From: Pogona vitticeps
Lineage: Eukaryota; Chordata; Lepidosauria; Squamata; Agamidae
DNA: 64,000 nt
Assembly (NCBI RefSeq): GCF_051106095.1
Contig: NC_135786.1
Coordinates: 31,169,501-31,233,500 of the forward strand
Direction: 5' to 3'
The notes below the pieces were generated by a model, which made no database searches, was not told the DNA's origin, and saw only the letters and a program-made list of their open reading frames with translations. This document shows, one piece after another, positions 46,496 through 57,592 of the stretch (its first letter is position 1; every line of letters begins with the position of its first letter). Position numbers and translations under genes: made by a program.

Positions 46496-47745
46496 GTACA
46501 GCTAATTACTACCTACTGATTTTACAAGCTCTGTGTGTAGCCCTCATAGAAATACAAGATCCTAGTAATATTCTGTGGTAGGATTCCCTATGGACCTCCT
46601 CAGCATTACAATGGCACTATATTGTTCCTCACTGTTGGCAATGACTGGTTGCAACTCAGGTTACACTCGAGGATGCATGTCTTTGTGTGGGGAAGAGTAG
46701 AAAGAAAGGACCTCCTTAGACTGTCCTTTGCCTGCACTGACCTGCGCTGACCTGAGACTGCTATTAGAGTTGTTGATGTCACTTCCTTTTCACACTTCTC
46801 TCTTGTTCCTCCAAGGAAGAGATATCTTGCCCTTGCTCTCTAGAGATGAAAGGGGCAGTCATGGCTGCCGACATCTCCAATTTAGTTAACTAGAACTAGG
46901 ACTTCTGTCACCTTTCCTATCCCAAGTGTATTGAACAAACACAAGCTTTCTTATTGTCTTAGAAAGAAGTTTGGATGTGATCCTTTTACAAAGGGAGCAG
47001 TGAACGGCCCAGGTAATAATTGCCAGTCTCAAAAGGCCGCACCCACAATGTTGTTCCAGGACTGGTGTATGCGCACCAGGACTGGTGTATGCGCAGTCCT
47101 TGACGTTCACAATCTAAAGATAGCTGGAAGGAATAAGGAGTGGTGGCAGCAGTAGCAATGCATTGCTGCTTCAAATAAGGCTAAATAAGTGCAGCTCATA
47201 ATTCCTTATCAAGAAAGCGCAGCTTTCCATTTATGTAATAGGTCCCTATACAGTACAGCAGTGGTAGAGAACAATAATAGTCTTGGTAAATAGCTGTATT
47301 CACAGATCCTATGCAAACAAGATCAAAAGGTCCTTAGTTATTTTTTGCCTAACATAAAGATACAGAGTCACATTTGAAATATGCATAATTATGAAGGGAG
47401 AATGAAATCAGTTTCCTTTTCTGACTCATTTGAGGGAGAGGATGTAATTGTAATTCATTACTTTTTTTAAAAAAAATAACTTTGCCATGATGAGCTGGTG
47501 AATAAGTCAAGTTCTGGCTATGTTCAGTAGTTTCTGTAATAATGTTCCCCGAATAAATATGGTGAAAGCATGTGGGACATGGAGTTTTTAGCAGGCCCAC
47601 ATCTCTGGCATTTCACAAAAGGGTGTCAGTGTGGATCTAGCAAAACAAAAAAAGAAAGAAAGAAAGAAAAAGGGGGGAAAGCTATTTAGTCTTTGTACAA
47701 AATCCAAAAGAAAAGGTTGGTAATACCTTTAACAAAATAATATTT
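46496..47745. other. Unassigned DNA with a 20-bp tandem duplication
   Basis: A perfect tandem pair of CCAGGACTGGTGTATGCGCA lies at 47056-47075 and 47076-47095. 47170-47240 is unique-looking. No gene. Confidence 0.4.
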
Positions 47746-47926
47746 GTATGCTGTCAAGTCAGTTCCAACTTATGGCAACCCCACCATTCCTTTCTATGCT
47801 TTTCTAGGTAAAGAATATTTAGAAGTGGTTTGCCCTCCCCTTCCACAGGAAGCACAGTGGGGAATCAAACTCCCAATTGCTGGCTCTGCAGATATCTAAA
47901 CCACCAAGCTGTCCAGTCAGCTGGTA
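47746..47926 (-). mobile_element. tRNA-headed SINE with RTE-like tail (minus)
   Basis: From left: tail complement 'GTCAAGTCAGTTCCAAC' and 'TTATGGCAACCCC' (same as the RTE-like fragment at 32306-32409), body 'GTGGTTTGCCCTCCCCTTCC', then the head with the B-box complement 'GGGGAATCAAACTCCC' and 'AAACCACCAAGCTGTCCAG'. The tRNA head is the same as that of the CR1-tailed SINEs, with a different tail and thus probably a different partner LINE. Confidence 0.8.
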
Positions 47927-48020
47927 GTACATATACTTGACAACTAAAGTCTTATAGCCTGGAGTGGACATCTAGAGATGATGATCTGGGCAACTCTTGT
48001 ATTTCTGCCACACCCAACCT
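47927..48020. other. Short unassigned spacer
   Basis: No recognised feature. Confidence 0.35.
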
Positions 48021-48029
48021 GTTCTATAA

Positions 48030-48130
48030 TGGCTAGCCTGATGAAGAGTCCAGCATGACTCAAAAGCTTGCTTGTATGTGAGATTTTAATGATCTAATAA
48101 AGATATCAGCCATCCTTGCTTCTGGACTGT
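48030..48130 (+). repeat. Dispersed repeat with hammerhead-like fold
   Basis: CTGATGA (48038-48044) is followed by AGAGTC-CAGCAT-GACTC, a hairpin with a perfect 5-bp stem, then CAAAAGCTTGC where a hammerhead would have CGAAAGC. The tail 'GATCTAATAAAGATATCAGC' matches 16618-16665. The layout is that of a hammerhead-bearing repeat that has lost part of its core. Confidence 0.5.
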
Positions 48131-48380
48131 GGATCCAGTAGGTGAAAGCACTATATCGGATGAGTATCATACAACAGAGAAATCTCAAATATCTACACCT
48201 AGATGCTTTTGTGGTTCCTAGGCTCTTCTGATCGTCCTCCCACCAGAGAGAAATTCAGCAAATAAAGGAGAATTGCTATTTTTGTAAGCTTTCAGGTGCA
48301 TTGCTTCTGCTTTTTAGTGAAATGTACTCCTCTGAAGCCTTCAAAAATTACAGAAATATATGTCTAGTCATTTTTAGTTT
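48131..48380. other. Unassigned DNA
   Basis: No recognised feature before the L2 copy. Confidence 0.35.
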
Positions 48381-50577
48381 AGTTGGAGATGGGGAATTAG
48401 TGCAGCCTCAGTGAATCCTGCCGCCACCAGGGCTGTTGACACGATCGCACCTAAACACCTTCTCCAGCGCAGAGATCGCCCTTTGCTCTGGTTTAATCCA
48501 GAACTGCGATGAAGCGAAATAGGAGAAGGCTAGAGTGCATATCGAGGCAGAACCCAACAGAAAATAATCAAATAGCTATCAGGATCGCTACTAACCTTTA
48601 CCGATGTATGGTGAAGGCTGCTAGTCGATCTTGCTTCGCTGTCCAGATAAGTGAAGCTTCCAATTAGCAGGTGGAACTTTTCTGTATAGTTCACAATCTT
48701 TCCAGAACTGGTCATGGTGATTGGCCTCCCTCTAGCATCTCAACTGACCAATCTGCAGCTTTTTAAAAATCAAAAGTGGAGGCCATCCACCGGGATCTTA
48801 CCCCCTATTTGGAAACAGTAGATCGAGCTGAGACGTGCAACAATCCATCTTGCCTGATGAGACTTAACCACTTTTAGCCTGTGACGTCAGATATGGTGGA
48901 CAGGGTGCTTGACCACTGTCGTACCACCACCTCCTCCCTTGACCCTTGCCCGGCCTGGCTAATCAAAGCAGCCAGGCCTATAAAATCTCAATGGGCTACA
49001 GTAATAATTAATGGGTCTCTCAAGGAGACACTCATTAGGCCCATCAGGAAGAAACTGAGCTCGGCAGTGGATGATATTGGTAATTATAGGCCCATCGCCA
49101 ATGTTTCTTTCCTTAGCAAGGTATTGAGAGGGTGGTAGCCGATCAGCTATAGGCCCTTCTGGATGAAACCAATGCCCTGGATCCATTCCAGTCAGGCTTC
49201 AGGCCACACTATGGCATGGAAACAGCATTAGTCACCCTGTCTGATGACCTGCTGAGGGAGGCTGACAGGGGCAAAATGTCCCTACTGATCTTTCTCGATA
49301 TCTCAGCTGTCTTTCATACTGTTGACCACGGTATCCTCCTGGGGAGGCTCTTCAAGTTGGGAATTGGTGGCCTGCCTTTGGCCTGGCTCCATTCCTTCTT
49401 GGAGGACCGTCCCCAGAGAGTGCAGATTGGAGAGAGTTTCTTGGCCCCATGGAGCCTCAATTCTGGGGTCCTGCAGGGCTCGATTGTCTCTCCAATGCTG
49501 TTTAACATCTATATGAGGCCACTGGGAGGGGTCATCAGGGGATGTGGGGCTTTGTGTCATCAGTACACTGATGAGACTTAGCTCTACATCTCATTTTTTC
49601 CAACAACAGTGGTTGCTGTCTCATCCCTTGAGCGCGGCCTGGGGGCTGTTCAGCAATGGATGCAGGAGAAGGGACTGAGGCTGAATCTGGGCAACATGGA
49701 GGTCCTTTGGGTGGGTGCCCCAGACATCAGTGGTCTAGGAAACTCCCTCTCTTTTTTTGAGGGAGTGACTCTTACCACCAAAAGTCAGCTTCGCAGCTTG
49801 GGTGTACATCTAGACCTGGCACTCACCATGGAGACTCAGTTGTAGTCAGTGGTCCATTCAGCACACTTCCACCTTCGGCAGATTGCCCAGCTGCGTCCCT
49901 ATCTTGATGTGGGGGCACTCACCACTTTGGTCCATTCGCTCATAATCTCAGGATTAGACTACTGTAATGTGCTCTATGTCAGCCTTTGAGACTGACGCGG
50001 AAACTTCAGATGGTACAAAATGCCGCAGCCAGACTTCTAACTGGGGTGAAGAGGCACCAATATATTTTTCCCATGCTGGCCCCCTTGCATTGGTTCCCAT
50101 TCGTTTCTGTGTTGATTTCAAAGTTCTTACGATTACTTATAACAGCCTAAACAGTTTAGGACCTCGATATCTGGCAGAGCACCTTCCCCCACCCAGTTAT
50201 GCCAGAGACACTCATTCTAGCCGGGCCACAAAGCCCCACATCCCCTGATGACCCCTCCCAGGTGATTGAGGTGCCTAATGCCGAGGGAGACCTGGAAAGA
50301 AAGAATGAGGAACCGGGCCTTCTCGGCAGTGGCTCCTTGCCTCTGGAACAACTTGCCTGTAGAGATCCGTTTGACTCCCTGTCTGGGTATCTTTAGAAAT
50401 AACCTTAAGACATGGTTATTTAGGCAGTCTTTCCCTCCTGCTGTATCTTAATATTTACATTTTCACATCTTGGATTGTTGCATGTTTATTGGTTATTTTT
50501 AAATTTTGTAATGCCACCCAGAGTAGACCATTCGTCTAAATGGGCGGGGTATAAATCTAATAAAATAAATAAATAAA
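48380..50577 (+). mobile_element. L2 LINE, 2.2 kb, RT to 3' end
   Basis: The best L2 copy here. 48430-48870 covers the endonuclease/RT linker ('CTCTGGTTTAATCCAGAACTG'). 48881-49138 contains 'IRKKLSSAVDDIGNYRPIANVSFLSK' (split here), the start of RT. The frame at 49216-49581 holds SLLIFLDISAVFHTVDH (motif A, LDLSAAFDTVDH type), LNSGVLQGSIVSPMLFNIYM (motif B) and YTDET in place of YADDT, so the catalytic box is lost. 49609-50450 encodes the thumb and C-terminus. The end 'AATGCCACCCAGAGTAGACC', 'AAATGGGCGGGGTATAAATC' and an AAAT tail (50562-50577) is intact. At least one frameshift or stop separates the frames at about 49139-49215 and 49582. A 35-bp segment is duplicated in inverse (49522-49556, 50227-50261). 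Confidence 0.92.
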
Positions 50578-51099
50578 TCCTGAGGGTGGAAAATTGACCC
50601 CTGGACTCCTAGATCTTGCCTATCCTACTGTTTTTGTATGAAGTAGAACGGGGTGCAAAACTTGGTCAGCTATACGAAATGGCAAGGATGATGATGACTG
50701 ACATCTAACAACATTTGGGAGCCAAAGTTGTTCATCCCTGGCACAGATTGTACAGTGGTGTAGACATAGGTAGAGTCATTGTAGAAAGTTGCTTCATAGA
50801 ATGTCAGGCTGTTTGTCCTTTAATGGCATCTAGTATTGTATGACTAGGATGGTGTTAATTCTATGGTGTTTTGGGTGGACGTTTTTCATATTACTTGTTA
50901 CTTGGGCTTTCTGCACAAAAAGCACGTACCTTTCCACTGAGTTCTTGCAGCTCTGAGGGATGAGAAGAAGCTCTGTCCAGAGGACAGCATGTACCAGAGC
51001 CACCTCATTCCCTTTTGGCTGAGTGAATCTTTTACATCCATGCAAACACACCACTTTGAGTTAAAAGATTTTGGGCTAGAAATTCAAACAGTGTTGATC
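50578..51099. other. Unassigned DNA with MITE fragment
   Basis: 'AACATTTGGGAGCCAAAGTTG' (50710-50730) looks like a hAT MITE end fragment. No gene. Confidence 0.4.
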
Positions 51100-51345
51100 T
51101 TCTGCTTTTTTTAAAAGGCCTAAAACCCTTCGCAACAACACTTAACGCTTAAATAAACACGAGTGAAGATTATTTGTTTAGGTTTTTTTTTTTAATTAAC
51201 AGAGGACTCAGACAAGGTTGGTTTGTTAACTTCCCTTTATGCACTTTCGGCATTAATTAGAATTAATGATAGTGGCTGTGATTCCAAGTACAGTCATGCA
51301 TACTTAAACCTTGCAGATTTCAATGGGAAAATCTAGAAATAAGAG
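51100..51345. promoter_or_regulatory. Candidate conserved non-coding element
   Basis: Unique-looking sequence with clustered homeobox-type words: TTTTAATTAACAGAGG, CGGCATTAATTAGAATTAATG, GTTTGTTAAC and 'ATTATTTGTTTAGG' (forkhead-like). No repeat similarity and no coding potential. Appearance only. Confidence 0.3.
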
Positions 51346-52680
51346 TTGCGGTGACTTGGGGTCAAAATGCATCCAGCCTTAGAGATGAGAAACTTCATGT
51401 GAGGGCAGGGAGCTTCTATGCTCAGAAGGAAGACCCTTTGAGTTAAATAGGGCCTAATCCCAGCTGAGTGCATATTGGATTTATAGCATCATAGATGTGA
51501 ATTCAGGATCATGTGCACATGTATCCTTTGTGCCCACTGTCCACTAGCCTGCCTATGATTTAGTCCATAGCATGCAGCAACCAGACAGCAGAACTGAACA
51601 CATAATGAACACAAGAATGCATGTAAAAACAAAAATCAAATAATGACTTTATTAGTTGTTAGCCTGAAATTCTGGAGATGCTTTCATGAACAAGGCTACC
51701 CATGCCCTCAGAATAAGGCTTCTGCCTCTGGCAGCAACAGTTGGGTGGGCTATCCCTTGCCCATTCCCTGTTGTTGGAGCACAGATGTATTTGTGCCGTA
51801 TGGCCTGCCCTGCACCACCCCACCCCAAACTGGCTGCCCTTAGGTGGTGAAGGATTCTCTTTGGTCCCAGTACCTTAAGGTCACAACAACTGCTTTTGTC
51901 TTCTCTGCTTGAAATGGAAAGGTAGGTCATTTTGTCTTCTTCCTTAGGCAGCAACATTTCTTGGGATAGCCCTGTCAATGAGTTAACTCAAAAAGAGGAA
52001 CCCTATTCGGATCCTTAGCATGGAAAAGGATGTGCAGCATTCTTCAAAGACTAGGATTTAAAAAAAAACTGCTTGTGAGCTGGAACATTAGCTGCAGAAT
52101 CTGTTGTACCCTCTGGGAATGCCCCTGGCAAAGCTTCTGTAGATATAAAGGGACTGACTTGTCAAAAGCAATCTGCTCACATTGTACAGGAGGTGGAAGA
52201 TTTCTGTGCTTCATTTTAGCAGATATGCTGGGCTACATGTATGGTGTCAACCCATAAAGTTGCCTTTAGCATCACACACCAACACTATGGCTATTTGCAA
52301 GTTTGTAAAAATAATTCTTAACACAGGTTTCATTTTGATTTTCTTGCTTATGGTTTCCCATCTCAGAACTTTGTGGAGTTTTTTTAAAAAAAATTATTGC
52401 AGGCATTGTTCGATTTTAAATGGTGTGAGTGATTGCTATATTGAAAAATGAATCCCCTATTATTCCGATCATGTCAAGTGCAACAGAGGGACAATTGCAC
52501 TTACAATCAGGCACAAGGCCCTGCATGACATGGGGAATGAATAAGACATCCTCTAATGCTAGAGTGATCAGACATTGGGCTTCCAGAACTTTGTGTGTTT
52601 GTGTATTTTGCTTTTCACTAGAGCCCACAAATTCACTTTTGCCTGGTGCAAAAGGCCAGAGTTTGGACAAGTGACTATAT
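51346..52680. other. Unassigned DNA
   Basis: No gene. 51418-51490 resembles the dispersed repeat with 'CCTTTGAGTTAAATAGGGCC' cores. 51640-51980 gives two overlapping open frames of 66 and 108 codons, without motifs. Confidence 0.4.
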
Positions 52681-52830
52681 TTTGAATAATTTGATTATTG
52701 ATGTTTATAATGTTGTTATTTTTATAATGTTTTATTATGCATGTTGGAAGCTGCCCAGAGTAGTCAATTGACTAGATGGGCAGGGTATAAATGCAATAAA
52801 AATAAATAAATAAATAAATAAAAATAAATA

Positions 52831-52867
<37 letters not shown>

Positions 52868-52916
52868 AAATAAATAAATAAATATAAATAAATAAATAAA
52901 TAAATAAATAAATATT
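52681..52916 (+). mobile_element. L2 3' end with long (AAAT)n tail
   Basis: 'GGAAGCTGCCCAGAGTAGTC' and 'TAGATGGGCAGGGTATAAATG' mark the last 60 bp of L2, followed by AAAT/AAAAT units from 52800 to 52913. Extremely 5'-truncated. Confidence 0.88.
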
Positions 52917-53844
52917 TTATTCTATTTATTTTATTTCATTTTAAATTTTGTTAGCTGGAGGTCTGGAAGAGCTCTCAGTCTTTCCTCCCTCAACATGGGA
53001 TACTTCAGCTTCAAAATAGCCATTACCGTTTGAGCCAATCTAGAACAACAGTCTGTAAAATCTGCTCTCTATTCATTTATTGCAGTGTTTGCATCTTTGA
53101 TGCACTAATCCAATGGGATCCAGCAGAGAAAAGTCAATAGTCATACCATGACCAATCTTCAGAAATTGTGCTGGATCAGGTTGTAGTTGCTCCCATTCCA
53201 GTGTAGTCTTTGAAAGAACATTAACAAAAATCCTTCACAGAAGGAAAATGTTTCAGTTTATATTGAAAGTTACGAGGGAAGAACTAGATAAGGGAATTTA
53301 GAGATATCCAGTTATGATTAAAAGGCTTGTGTCTTCAGTGTGATCTATTTTAACTCAAACTTGAGTGATCCCTCCATTCCCATGGGAAACATTTCTTCTC
53401 CTGTGAGAAGGAGTCAGTACTTCAGATCACTCCAATTCCTCCTCCTTTTGATGACTGATGTCCCCTCTCCCTCCTGTTTACACACCTTTTTCTGTGGCTG
53501 TCATTCCACGGGCTGAGGTGACTACTTTCTTGCTGTTTAATATAGTAAGTGGCACAGCACTACAGCAATGCATCAATCCAACATGTATACTCCCTTATAT
53601 CTAAAATAGCACTGAGTCACTTAGGAAAGTACAAGGTTTCTATTGTCAGGTTGTCACAGAAGAGAATGCCGTCCTTGGATCTATTTGGCAGAGAATTAAG
53701 CAGGCATGCAGATTGCAGAATGAGATAATCAGAAGCACTTCCAGTCTTATGAAGTAAACTGTAGCCCTAGCACTGTGCCAGAAAGGAGCAGAACAGCTCT
53801 CAGAAGGGGCAGAATGGATTACTCTTACTTAAACCATATATCAA
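52917..53844. other. Unassigned DNA
   Basis: No recognised gene or repeat. Confidence 0.4.
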
Positions 53845-54293
53845 TGTGGCAACCCCAGACCTACTGGAGTATCCCACCCTGTAATTATGCTGCCACCAAC
53901 CCTTCCCTGTAAGGAGTCACACAGACCAGGAATGGATTTTAAAAAAACAAAAGAACAAGGTTTATTGAAATAACAAACAGGGTAAATAAAAGGATCAGGT
54001 AAATAGGAGACTGGAACGTGGCGTAGTCTCAATCATACACATACAACAGATTGGTTCCCACTGAACACTTTAAGGTAACGCACAGACCCTGAACCTATCA
54101 GTTCTGGCTACCTAGATAGAAACCTGAACCTATCAGGTATGTACTATCTGACAAACAGATGTACCCAGTCTGACACACAGACTCCAACTCTTAACTCTCC
54201 ACACCAGCTCCAAATATATATACAGTACACCCCCCCCTGATGTCCCGCCTTCCACTCCCCATAGGATGGAACTTTCCCTCCAAACCCATGACA
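53845..54293 (-). mobile_element. Fossil solo LTR (minus)
   Basis: On the minus strand the 449-bp unit begins TGTCATGGG and ends TTGCCACA (TG...CA). It carries a TATA-like box (complement of ATATATATACAG, about 54216-54227) and an AATAAA signal (complement near 53956-53966), in LTR order U3-R-U5. No internal region adjoins, so it is a solo LTR left by recombination. The superfamily (Gypsy-like or endogenous retrovirus) is not settled and no clear target duplication was found. Moderately old by its sequence; age not measurable here. Confidence 0.6.
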
Positions 54294-54732
54294 GACAGGT
54301 ACCATCAGTGCTGTATGTGACAGTTGTCATTAGAAAACAGGGTGAACCAAACTTACCAAAAGCATACCAAACAGTGAACTATATCCTCATCTGATTGTCC
54401 TTAGATACACACAGACGGAAATTCAACAGAAAACTTTGGAGGAAATGAATCTCTTATAATCTGTCTTAAATTATTTGTCTCAATTTCTTCTGAAGGCTAG
54501 GTACACTCTGAGAAGGCAGGAGACCCCTGAATGAATAGAAACATACTTCCCTTAAGGCATAATTTTCTTAATGGGCTTGTTATTTTGATTGTACATAGGG
54601 TCCTTATACAGGGAAAAGGTTGAATCAGCTGAGAAAGATGCAACATGTGACTGGATGTTATTTGTAAATCACATGGCAGTAGTGAAAGATCAGAGTGTCA
54701 GATTCTGTTTCCATATTTCAGCAGAAATGGGG
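54294..54732. other. Unassigned DNA
   Basis: No recognised feature. Confidence 0.4.
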
Positions 54733-54815
54733 AAATGTGGTAAGCTGCCTTAGATCCTACAAGGGAGAAAAGTGGGAAGAAAAATAAATAGGTATATAAA
54801 ATAAATAAAAGCTCT
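54733..54815 (+). mobile_element. LINE 3' tail fragment, L2/CR1 type
   Basis: 'TGGTAAGCTGCCTTAGATCC' followed by 'GGGAGAAAAGTGGGAAG' and AAATAAATA units is the usual end of an L2/CR1-type LINE. Very short and diverged. Confidence 0.6.
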
Positions 54816-55551
54816 TGGTCTCAATTTTAATGCATTTCTCTAAATTCTGTCTTTACCCTTGTATTGTCTTTTATTTGGATCTGCATTTTGCTTCCTGGTT
54901 GAACATTTTACACATGCTTCCTGAACATTTTCCATGATGTTTTCATTTCAGTACACCTATTGACTAACGTTTATGTGAAATTTTCAGTTGAACACATTTT
55001 TTCCTGTTTTTCACATTTTAAAAAAATACATGCATGATTTCAGGGATACAGAACACATCAGGCAAGCTTCACAAATGTGCAGATGTCTTAGGCAAAATAC
55101 TATTTGCCTCACAACTCCTAGGAAGTGCAAAGCAGATAATTTTAGAAAAAAAAACATTGACTCTACCCAAATTCCTTCCCATTCCTACATTTCAATAGCC
55201 AGAGGGAGTAGAAGCTGTTTTTAATACTATTTTACAGCAATGCACTCAGAGCAGCTTTCTTCACTTTGATGCTCTTCCAATGGCATTGGTCATATGAGCT
55301 GGAGATGATGGGAGTTAGAGACCAATGTCTTCTGAGGCTATCTAGTTAAGGGAAAGTTGTGTTATGATAACTGTGGGAAAATCCTCATGTTTTTTGTAGA
55401 TTGTTTTCCTACTCACAGCTAATGCTAAGATTTGCTGCTGCCCTGCAACAAAAAAACAAAAACAAAAAACAAACTTGATTATCCTCCCTTAGAACATCTC
55501 TGTGTGTCTCTCTCTGTGTGTATTCTATGTTGTTTAGTTAGAAATAACATA
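54816..55551. other. Unassigned DNA
   Basis: No gene or repeat recognised; an (AAAAAC)n patch lies near 55449-55470. Confidence 0.4.
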
Positions 55552-55695
55552 GTAACCTTAACAGGGCTTTCAAAGTAAGTGATATATTTAAGGAGTGGGT
55601 TTTTACCACTTCCACTTCCCCAGTTTCCATGGACATGTGGAGATTTGAACCCTGTTCCCCAGAGTGCACTCTGTCCACTATACCACACTAGGAAC
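55552..55695 (-). mobile_element. SINE of the 9795-type family (minus)
   Basis: 'AACCTTAACAGGGCTTTCAA' and 'TATTTAAGGAG' match the copy at 9795-9978; the head complement 'GGAGATTTGAACCCTG' and 'CACTCTGTCCACTATACCAC' follows. The shared body confirms one SINE family. Confidence 0.78.
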
Positions 55696-56369
55696 ATTCG
55701 TACACACACTTATTTTCATGCCAGACTGGGAAGGATGATGAAACATGACATTACTTTTTCAGTGAGGTTCCGTGGAATCTGTCCATCTTTCTGATTAATT
55801 TTCATTGACTTTCATGGCTGCAAAGTGACTAGCTAGAGCAATCTAATCTTCTGATGTGTTCCCAATGTGTTGGAGGCTGAACTCAATAGGACCTTGGTTT
55901 GACTATGAAGGGACCTGGAATTCTCTGATGAGGTTCAGAGAACACCACTCTACCAGGTAATTCTCTACACCTCACCACGAGTACGGATCTGAGGATTCTG
56001 TAGGCTAGAGCCATGACAATTAACACAGTATCAACCTGCTATAGCCGTATAGAGTAGATGCAGATTTTGCATAAGCACTGTAAAGAGATGCATGCTGAGG
56101 CAATTGCACATATACACTGGTGGGACCTGAGTTCCCAGCAACTGGCCAAGAAAAGTCAATTTTAATTTGGAATCTTTTTATTTCTTAAGCTAAGAGTTCT
56201 AGTGCCTCAAAAATTAAATGAATATAAGCTAGCTACATTAGTTAACTATTTATCATCAGGCTTCTAAGAAGAATTTAGCAGGTGACTCCAGGCTCAGTCC
56301 TGTTTCCCACTTCATTTCACTATTTGCCAATCAGCCAGAGAGAAATTATTTCTTCTTTTTCTTTACAAC
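55696..56369. other. Unassigned DNA
   Basis: No recognised feature before the Bov-B copy. Confidence 0.4.
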
Positions 56370-57308
56370 CTAGGTATACTACGTTAGAACTGGATATGGA
56401 AACACTGATTGGTTCAAAACTGGGAAAGGAGTACAACAAGGCTGTATATTGTCCCCCAGCTTATTTAACTTATATACAGAATGCATCATGCGAAAGGCCA
56501 GACTGGAGGAATCCCAAGCCGGAATCAACAATCTCAGATATGCAGACGATACCACTCTGATGGCAGAAAGTGAGGAGGAATTAAAGAACCTCTTAATGAG
56601 GGTAAAAGAGGAGAGTGCAAAAATGGTCTGAAGCTCAACATCAAAAAACTAAGATCATGGCCATTGGTCCCATCACCTCCTGGCAAATAGAAGGGGAAGA
56701 TATGGAGGTAGTGACAGATTTTACTTTATTGGGATCCATGATCAGTGCAGATGGAGACAGCAGCCACAAAGTTAAAAGATGCCTGCTTCTTGGGAGGAAA
56801 GCTATGACAAACCTAGATAGCATCTTAAAAGGCAGAGACATCACCTTGCCAACAAAGGTCCGCATAGTCAAAACTATGGTTTTTCCTGTCGTGATGTATG
56901 GAAGCGAGAGCTGGACCATAAAGAAAGCAGACCGCCGAAGAATTGATGCTTTAGAATTGTGGTGCTGGAGGAGACTCTTGAGAGTCCCCTCGACTGCAAG
57001 GAGAACAAACCTATCCATTCTAAAGGAAATCAATCCTGAGTGCTCACTGGAAGGACAGATCCTGGAACTGAGGCTCCAATACTTTGGCCATCTCATGAGA
57101 AGAGAAGACTCCCTGGAAAAGACTTTGATGTTGGGAAAGTGTGAAGGCAAGAGGAGAAAAGGACAACAGAGGACGAGATGGTTGGACAGTGTCATTGAAG
57201 CTACCAACATGAATTTGACCCAACTCCAGGAGGCAGTGGAAGACAGGAGGGCCTGGAGTGCTCTGATCCATGGGGTCACGAAGAGTCGGACACGACTAAA
57301 CGACTAAA
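56370..57308 (+). mobile_element. Bov-B (RTE) LINE, RT palm to 3' end
   Basis: One frame (about 56383-56631) encodes VRTGYGNTDWFKTGKGVQQG and then CILSPSLFNLY (motif B) and NLRYADDTTLMAESEEELKN with the catalytic YADD intact at 56539-56550. After one frameshift near 56620 a 230-residue frame (56615-57307) continues through TKIMAIGPITSWQIEGED, MTNLDSILKGRDITLPTK, LWCWRRLLRVPSTARRTN, 'FGHLMRREDSLEKTLMLG' and ends at HGVTKSRTRLND. The 3' end is CGACTAAACGACTAAAG. The endonuclease and N-terminal RT are missing. Bov-B is known for horizontal transfer between squamates and ruminants. It is the most complete of four copies here. Confidence 0.95.
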
Positions 57309-57455
57309 GTACAATACCCAGAGAGCAAAAAAGCAAAATAACCAATCAGTAGCCCTGAAGGACCTGAAGAGGCATCCTCGATTTGTGATTTTTGAGAGGC
57401 TGAGCCAGCCTGGAATGGGATAAATGTGGATATTAGTATCTACAACAGTCTTAAA
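57309..57455. other. Short unassigned spacer
   Basis: No recognised feature. Confidence 0.35.
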
Positions 57456-57592
57456 GCAATTTTAGCAGAGCTGGAAGGGGCCCTATGGATCACTGAGTCC
57501 AGCCCTTGTCAAAGAGGCACAGTGAAGAACTGAACACCCAACCTCTGGCTCTGCAGCCAGATACCTAAACCGCTGAGCTATCCAGAAGTACA
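57456..57592 (-). mobile_element. tRNA-headed SINE with CR1-like tail (minus)
   Basis: In order: tail complement 'GCAGAGCTGGAAGGGGCCC', 'GATCACTGAGTCCAGCCC', 'TTGTCAAAGAGGCACAGTG', head complement 'GAACTGAACACCCAACC' and 'GCAGCCAGATACCTAAACCG', ending GAGCTATCCAG. Nearly complete. Confidence 0.85.

Noticed and set aside
51652-51978. 108-codon minus-strand frame
   Set aside because: No recognisable domain, and an overlapping plus-strand frame of 66 codons shows the region is simply poor in stops.
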